Source: Amphimedon queenslandica
Lineage: Eukaryota > Porifera > Demospongiae > Haplosclerida > Niphatidae
Length of the DNA: 64,000 nucleotides
NCBI RefSeq assembly: GCF_000090795.2
Contig: NW_003546250.1
Coordinates: forward strand, 304,297 to 368,296
Reading direction: 5' to 3'
Shown piece after piece: positions 59,301-64,000 of the stretch; within the stretch, counting starts at the first letter, position 1; each line of letters starts with the position of its first letter. The notes beneath the pieces were generated by a model. It had not been told where the DNA came from. It did not search any database and worked only from the letters and a program-made list of their open reading frames with translations. Position numbers and translations under genes: made by a program.

Positions 59301-62300
59301 CCACACAATGATAAGGCAAGCAACTGGCTTCGTTTGTACTGCACGCTTGATTAACGATGCACTTTCCTGTAGTACAGGGACTAGAAGAGCAGGGTGTAGT
59401 CAGGAAGGATGCATCCTCTTTGTAATACGAGTCGTCTAATGAGTAAAATTTATTGGGGGTTAATTTGGGTGGTGTCAATTAGTGCATAGCAGTGGTAATT
59501 AGGCGAGTAATTTGTTTTGTGTCAGTAAGGTATCAACTTACTTAGGAAGTCGTCTATCCTTATGCAGCCCTCCTGGAGGTAGCTAGGTGAAAGGATCTCG
59601 CATATCTCCTCTTCGCTTTGGAGCAGGTTGCTCTTGCACTCTCTCATCAAATGGAGACAGTCAGATCTAGAGTGGTCAATAGAAGTGATAGCAGGTGTCT
59701 GATATGGTTTCTACTCTACAGGGGATGGGTGTATCAAAGGGATCAAGCTCCAGTTTACATAGCCCAGACCATGAGTGGGAGATTAAAGATGGCATGAGCC
59801 AGACTTACTTGCCTTAAGGTTATAGGCATTCATATTATAAATTGAATTAGGAAAGAATAAAAAATGTACTATGCATACTTAATGAGTGCTAGTGATTTGA
59901 TTTGACACTTGTGTGTCCATAGCTACTAACGCAGCTAGAAAGTTATGCATGCAACTATCAAACAATGAACCAAATCACGCCATATCGTGCAATCACGCCA
60001 TAATATCGTCAACTCACTTGCATATCAGAGACGTGTCTGTCTTTGGCTGACATGGCATCATTTGAAAGGCACAAGCAAGCACTTTCCATCTCTCGGGAAA
60101 GCAAGTGGTGAGTGGCCTTGTATTAATGGTAACAAGAGGATGACGGATGACGCCTTGAGATACCCAATTATCATACTCCGCCTTTGCATTAGTATCAGCT
60201 TCTGCATCACATTTCCTGAATGAAGTCAGTGGCCTACAAGCAAGGGAAGGAAGTGGTGTTTAGACATAAAAATGTTCATTGATAATGCTAAGGGATAGCA
60301 TGCAGTCTTATAAAGCTTTGCAGCCATACAAGAGAGTATCCTTAATTCATATGATGCCAGCAGTTTTGGTGGCTTCTATGCATATACTTACTTGTTATTG
60401 AAATTGCTGCAAAACTGCAACCCACTGCAACCTGATCTGCACCTTGTTGATACTGGAGGGGAAAGAAAGAGGAATGAGGAATGCAATTTAACATATGTGT
60501 ACTATATCTCTACAAAGGAGAGTGCTGATTGATTGTTGCTGGTCAGGAATTAAACCAACAGACAACACAGAGTGACATTAGTAGGGATTTCATGAGTGGT
60601 AATATATTGCATAGCAAACTTATAACATTGTGCATTGTTGCATGTCTGCTATGTATTGAGTTACTTACCATCTTGAAGGCAGCTAACCAGACGGCCCTAA
60701 TAATAAAGATAAAGGAGAGTCATTGGCGTGTCAGGAATGTTTGTAAACATGGACTGCAGGCTTCAAAGGAGACATCAATTAGAGGGTCACACACGAAGCT
60801 TGTACCCATGCATGCATGCAGCACACATTAAGTGGAAACAAAAAATGATATTTTGCATTCTCTTTGATGCATATTGAAGCACAAACAAGACAATACCTCT
60901 GTAGCCCTGAAGACACAATCAAGGTTGAGTTTTTCCCAGGACTGGGTGGTTCTGCTCCCTGTGTATTCCTGCAAGAAAATGAATTTTTATAAGATGAAAG
61001 GATCATAATAAAAGGGTCTTTTACATAATGGCAAGCATCCAAGCAGGAGGAGTCGTTTGCCATTGAGCAACACTGTAGCCTTGGCCAATCTGCATCTGAG
61101 AAATAAAGAAGACGCAACATATCATGTGTGTGCATACATTATTTATTATGATATGAAACAATCACACTGCCTCTTCTGTTACAAAGTGAATGCATTGCAT
61201 TGACACGTGTGCGTACAGTTGAATGTGGGAGGTAGTGCTGTTGGAGCAACAGTAGGTCCTGTGGCTGGTGTGGGAGTATTAGGGCATGAACTGTTTCCTC
61301 CTGAATTAGGCTCTGTTTGACCTGAAATAGAACAATGAAAATGAATAACAATGTTTTCTGCTAATGTTTAGGTTATACCTTCATTATATAGAATAAAACA
61401 ATCCCACATTGGATCAGTGGGTCCCCCCTAAAACAAAATAAAACCAACAATTCCTGTAAACCAGCACAAGACTAAACTTACTTGTAAATCATAAGGAGAG
61501 CCGCAAGCTGCAATCACAATTTGAATGGAAGCATCATCAAATATACCAATAGTCACTTGCTACAAGGAAAATGGACTGACTTTTCTTTGTCTAAATAGTC
61601 TTACCTCTCTACAGACTTGTCTACAGCCCTGATTCTCTGACCTGTTGCAGCACTCAAGCACTGTGTATGCAATAAAGGAATGGCAATTAAACATAGTCAA
61701 AGTATATAACACTACAAAGGAGTGCATAGTCATGTATAATGGAGGAGAGAGAGAGAGAGAAAGGGCCAACAAACAAACAAACACTTAAATTACGTTGAGG
61801 CGATGGAGTTGGTGTTGCTGGTGTGTCTGTAAGGTGGTGACGGGGGAGGCAAGAGGTACATAAAAAATGACGTTAATGCGGTGAGAGTGTGCATGAGTTT
61901 CGTCTTACTTGATGTAGTTACGTTGTCAAAACAATCTTGGAGTGTGGACTACAAAGAATGAAAATACAAGCAAAAGAGAATGAGAGCTGTTATTATCATA
62001 GAGTATGCAGGGATGAAACTGCATGGGAAATGTGTGACATAGAAAGAAACTATTGGCTCAATAATTATTAAGATATAGCCACCATAATAACTCATTTTTG
62101 CCTTCTTTATCAATTAACTACTAATTGCTGTACATGCGACTAATTGCCAAAACTTCCTATAAGAGGTTCCATTTTTGGTCTACTCTACAATTTGTTAGCT
62201 TGGTTGCTATACAAGCAGACTCATGATTGCATTATGTTGCTTTGGCACTTCAAAGTTGGAAATTATTGTTTGAAATTGGGCCACAAACACTGTAGTTCAC

Positions 62301-63167
62301 TTCATTACTTCACTTAGCTACAGAGTGACTTGCCTTACAATCAGACTGTTCTGTGTAGCATACACTCAATCACTCTGTTAGAGTACAGCTTTGTGGGTGA
62401 GTGTTTTTGTGTGCAGTATTAATTATTAATAGAGAAAAAATTGATTTTTTGATCAGAGGGATGCAGCTACTGGAAAAACTCTCAAATGAAATTGAGCATA
62501 AATAAGGCTGTGATTATTTCAGTAATGATACTAGTGCATGTATAAAAATATAAAAATTACCGGAACAGTTGGACAGTATGAGCTCAAGTATTCTGTCTTG
62601 TTTTCAACATTAGGAGGACAAGAGGACCCAAACTGCAGTTTGTGTATGCAAAACAGAAGAAACAATCAAATATATAGAGCAGAGACTATACACCAAAATG
62701 TCTAGTCTATGACTTTAAAGATTGGAATACATGGAAATCTAACAGCACAAAACAACTTAAGCATATATATACATGTGTAATAAAAATACATCATAGTATG
62801 CAAGCAAGGAAAGTAAATGATGACAAATATTTTAACAATTATAATTCAATGTAACATGATAAGTAGTGCAGTATCCAATAGCAACCTCCCAACTGCAGAA
62901 TGCATGCCATTTGCAAAGAAAAGTGAGTAAAACATGTCAGTATTTACTCACTTGCAAACAAGTAGAGAGGCACTGCGTCCAGTTTCCAGGTACGTGTTCA
63001 TTACAGCAAGATCGTAACAGTTGTTTTTGACCTGTGAGAATGTTGTTATTAAAGCATGCACTGTTTAATGATGCCATCAATCATATCTTACTTGCAGTGG
63101 ACTCGCACTGTGCAGCGAAGAATGTGAGCAAAACGAAGGAGAAAGAGAGTGAAAGCTTGTTCATCAT
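55856..63167 (-). CDS. RECK: RECK, GPI-anchored Kazal/cysteine-knot MMP regulator
   Basis: Many small exons over 7.3 kb. The signal peptide MMNKLSLSFSFVLLTFFAAQC starts at 63167. N-terminal cysteine-knot motifs follow (LRSCCNEHVPGNWTQC, VLECCNRSENQGCRQVC, LQCCSMANDSSCLDAC). A CRD-like middle matches RECK strongly: SGCSGLQFCSNFNNK, PLTSFRKCDAEADTN, RWKVLACAFQMMPCQPK, CLHLMRECKSN, ICEILSPSYLQEGCIRIDDFL. Then come CSSSPCTTGKCIVN and CSYKGKNY, Kazal repeats (VCSVNGDTYPSVCHARGMGV with AIDYYSEC; ICDQSGSEHESMC), a VWC-like KCPDMPFMN...PPGACCQQC, and a C-terminus IEACNAVSTRLSTLINRRSP ending in a hydrophobic GPI-like tail (GLFLLSIIIVNLFWAGLSL). Vertebrate RECK inhibits MMPs and presents Wnt7 to GPR124. 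Introns hold both MITE families. I did not fix every exon boundary. Confidence 0.92.
56175..56245. repeat. TAATGGACACT repeat fragment
   Basis: GGAATGTAATTGGTACATTA and GTTAAATGGAGGTGTACACT match the middle of the family; inverted relative to 52345-52505. In a RECK intron. Confidence 0.7.
57318..57475. repeat. TAATGGACACT MITE-like repeat, inverted, near full length
   Basis: Starts TATATAATGGACACTTGTGG and ends GAGTGTCCATTAAGAGAG, giving inverted ends around TAATGGACACT. Contains AAGTGTCTCTGTTATACAGA. In a RECK intron. Confidence 0.8.
57890..58275 (+). repeat. 186-bp TACAGGG repeats, two tandem units
   Basis: Junctions at about 57920 (diverged) and 58103 (CCCTGTACTATAGTACAGTG), 184 bp apart, with the TATAAAAATGGAGAATTCTC core. 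In a RECK intron. Confidence 0.88.
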
Positions 63168-63318
63168 CTTTAATCTAAAAGTTTGTCTCCTGGATCTGAT
63201 CTTGTGGAACATCTCTTAACTTTTTATAGAGCTTTAGACTGACCAGCCCCGCCCTCTCATCATAATGATATTCATAGCTAGAGCTAATAATTACACCAAA
63301 AATAAATTAATGGTACAA
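63168..63318. promoter_or_regulatory. RECK upstream / TATDN1 3' flank
   Basis: 151 bp between the TATDN1 stop and the RECK start on the same strand, with a CCCGCCC box near RECK (about 63247-63253). Confidence 0.4.
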
Positions 63319-64000
63319 CTAGAATTTGAACAATAGGACAGTGTTCTGGTAGACCTGCTTGGCCAGAGAGGCGGGCTCCACACCTCTGACACCTGCAACA
63401 ACTTCTAAAACTTGTCTATATAATAATGAGAAAACAAAGTATAATGATAAACACAGCCAGTCCTGTGTAATGGACAACGAATATGTGAACTATTACCCCC
63501 TATCTGGCCACTAGGGGGATTATAAATAAATTCATTATATTCCTGTTTACTGATAAGTATAATAAATGCACATTATGCATGTGAGCAATACCATATATTG
63601 AAAATCAAAGGTTTGAATCACTTAATTAATCTCCCTCTCTCTCTCCCTCTCTCCTCTTCCCTTCTCCCTCTCTCTCTCTCTCTTCTTACATGATGTTTCT
63701 CGGTTCATTCCTACTCTTCACGCTCTCTCCTTCTTCCCAGCGTTCTTTCTTTTTTGATGGAAAGTGAGTCTTTACAAACTGATGGCTTGAATGACTAGGA
63801 CGTATCTCACACCATGGTGCATCTGGAAATGAAACAAGAAAACAAAATACAACATTTGCTGTACTCTCTCTCTCTTTTTCTCTCTCTCATGACTGACCGG
63901 TCTCAAGGAGAAGACGATCTGCTGGGATTTCCTTAACAACCTCAAGGTTTTTACTAGTCTTTAAAGAGCTATGAAGTAATTAATAGAAAACGAGAACGCA
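63319..64000 (-). CDS. TATDN1: TATDN1 TatD-family nuclease, 3' part
   Basis: Three exons are visible (63898-63968, 63690-63822, 63319-63415), joining in frame to the C-terminal part of the protein, which is cut by the window edge. The sequence SLKTSKNLEVVKEIPADRLL then LETDAPWCEIRPSH is the TatD metal-site block (ETDAPW with its aspartate). It is followed by FVKTHFPSKKKERWEEGE, KSRNEPRNIIQVLEVVAGVRG and the end QVYQNTVLLFKF, matching human TATDN1. TatD proteins are metal-dependent TIM-barrel DNases linked to DNA degradation in apoptosis and to chromosome segregation. The gene lies just upstream of RECK on the same strand. Confidence 0.92.

Noticed and set aside
59987-60831. Plus-strand open frames inside the RECK locus
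   Set aside because: They are shadows and introns of minus-strand RECK exons (e.g. 60235-60020 encodes the RECK FNN-PLTSFRKCDAEAD block).

Overview
The window looks like nuclear DNA of an early-branching animal, most likely a demosponge close to Amphimedon. The basis is AT-rich, very gene-dense sequence; many short GT-AG introns (often 45-120 bp) in conserved metazoan genes; intergenic gaps of only 85-800 bp; simple repeats and small MITE-like repeats inside introns; and animal genes such as RECK, OSR1/SPAK, ZAK, LIN9, a myosin X-like motor and a TGF-beta-receptor-like ectodomain. The species call is inference.

Layout, with gene models built by eye from splice sites and homology: ZAK/MAP3K20-like kinase (-, cut by the left edge); BRCA1-type RING protein without BRCT (+); kinase-less TGF-beta-receptor-like membrane protein (+); proteasome lid Rpn6/PSMD11 (-, 18 exons, 417 aa); an unrecognised Ser/Pro-rich protein (-); a DEX1-like FG-GAP membrane protein (+); ZSWIM2 (-, 629 aa); two tandem inositol hexakisphosphate kinases (+); ESCRT-II SNF8/VPS22 (-, 245 aa); a myosin X-like motor head with no visible neck or tail (+); two tandem secreted fibrinogen-like paralogues (-); WDR12 (-); LIN9 (+); a single-exon TIR-TIR-SLOG/LOG-like protein (-); CSTF3 (+); a third, divergent fibrinogen-like paralogue (+); a sorcin-like penta-EF protein (-); ELL-associated factor EAF (+); OSR1/SPAK kinase (+); RECK (-, about 7 kb); and the 3' part of TATDN1 (-, cut by the right edge).

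Most genes are unrelated housekeeping or signalling loci. The architecture itself is striking: seven pairs are head-to-head with 86-228 bp between start codons, and these short spacers share CACGTG E-boxes, CACCC/GGCGTGG boxes and one perfect NRF1-type palindrome.

The most interesting locus is the intronless gene at 39820-42267. It encodes a beta-grasp-like N-terminus, two TIR domains that both keep the residue aligned with the catalytic glutamate of NAD-cleaving TIRs, and a C-terminal Rossmann-like SLOG/LOG domain. TIR-made nucleotide signals and SLOG sensors work together in bacterial Thoeris defence, so one animal protein carrying both is a good candidate for an undescribed nucleotide-signalling or immune system. 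Second is the secreted fibrinogen-like family, where two near-identical tandem copies differ mainly in a few length-variable patches, as recognition proteins do.

Introns and gaps hold a roughly 186-bp repeat ending in TACAGGG...CCCTGTA (many copies, mostly intronic), a second MITE-like family with TAATGGACACT ends, a palindrome-tipped repeat in inverted pairs, and 42-bp and 23-bp minisatellites. I saw no tRNA, rRNA, CRISPR array or virus-like element.
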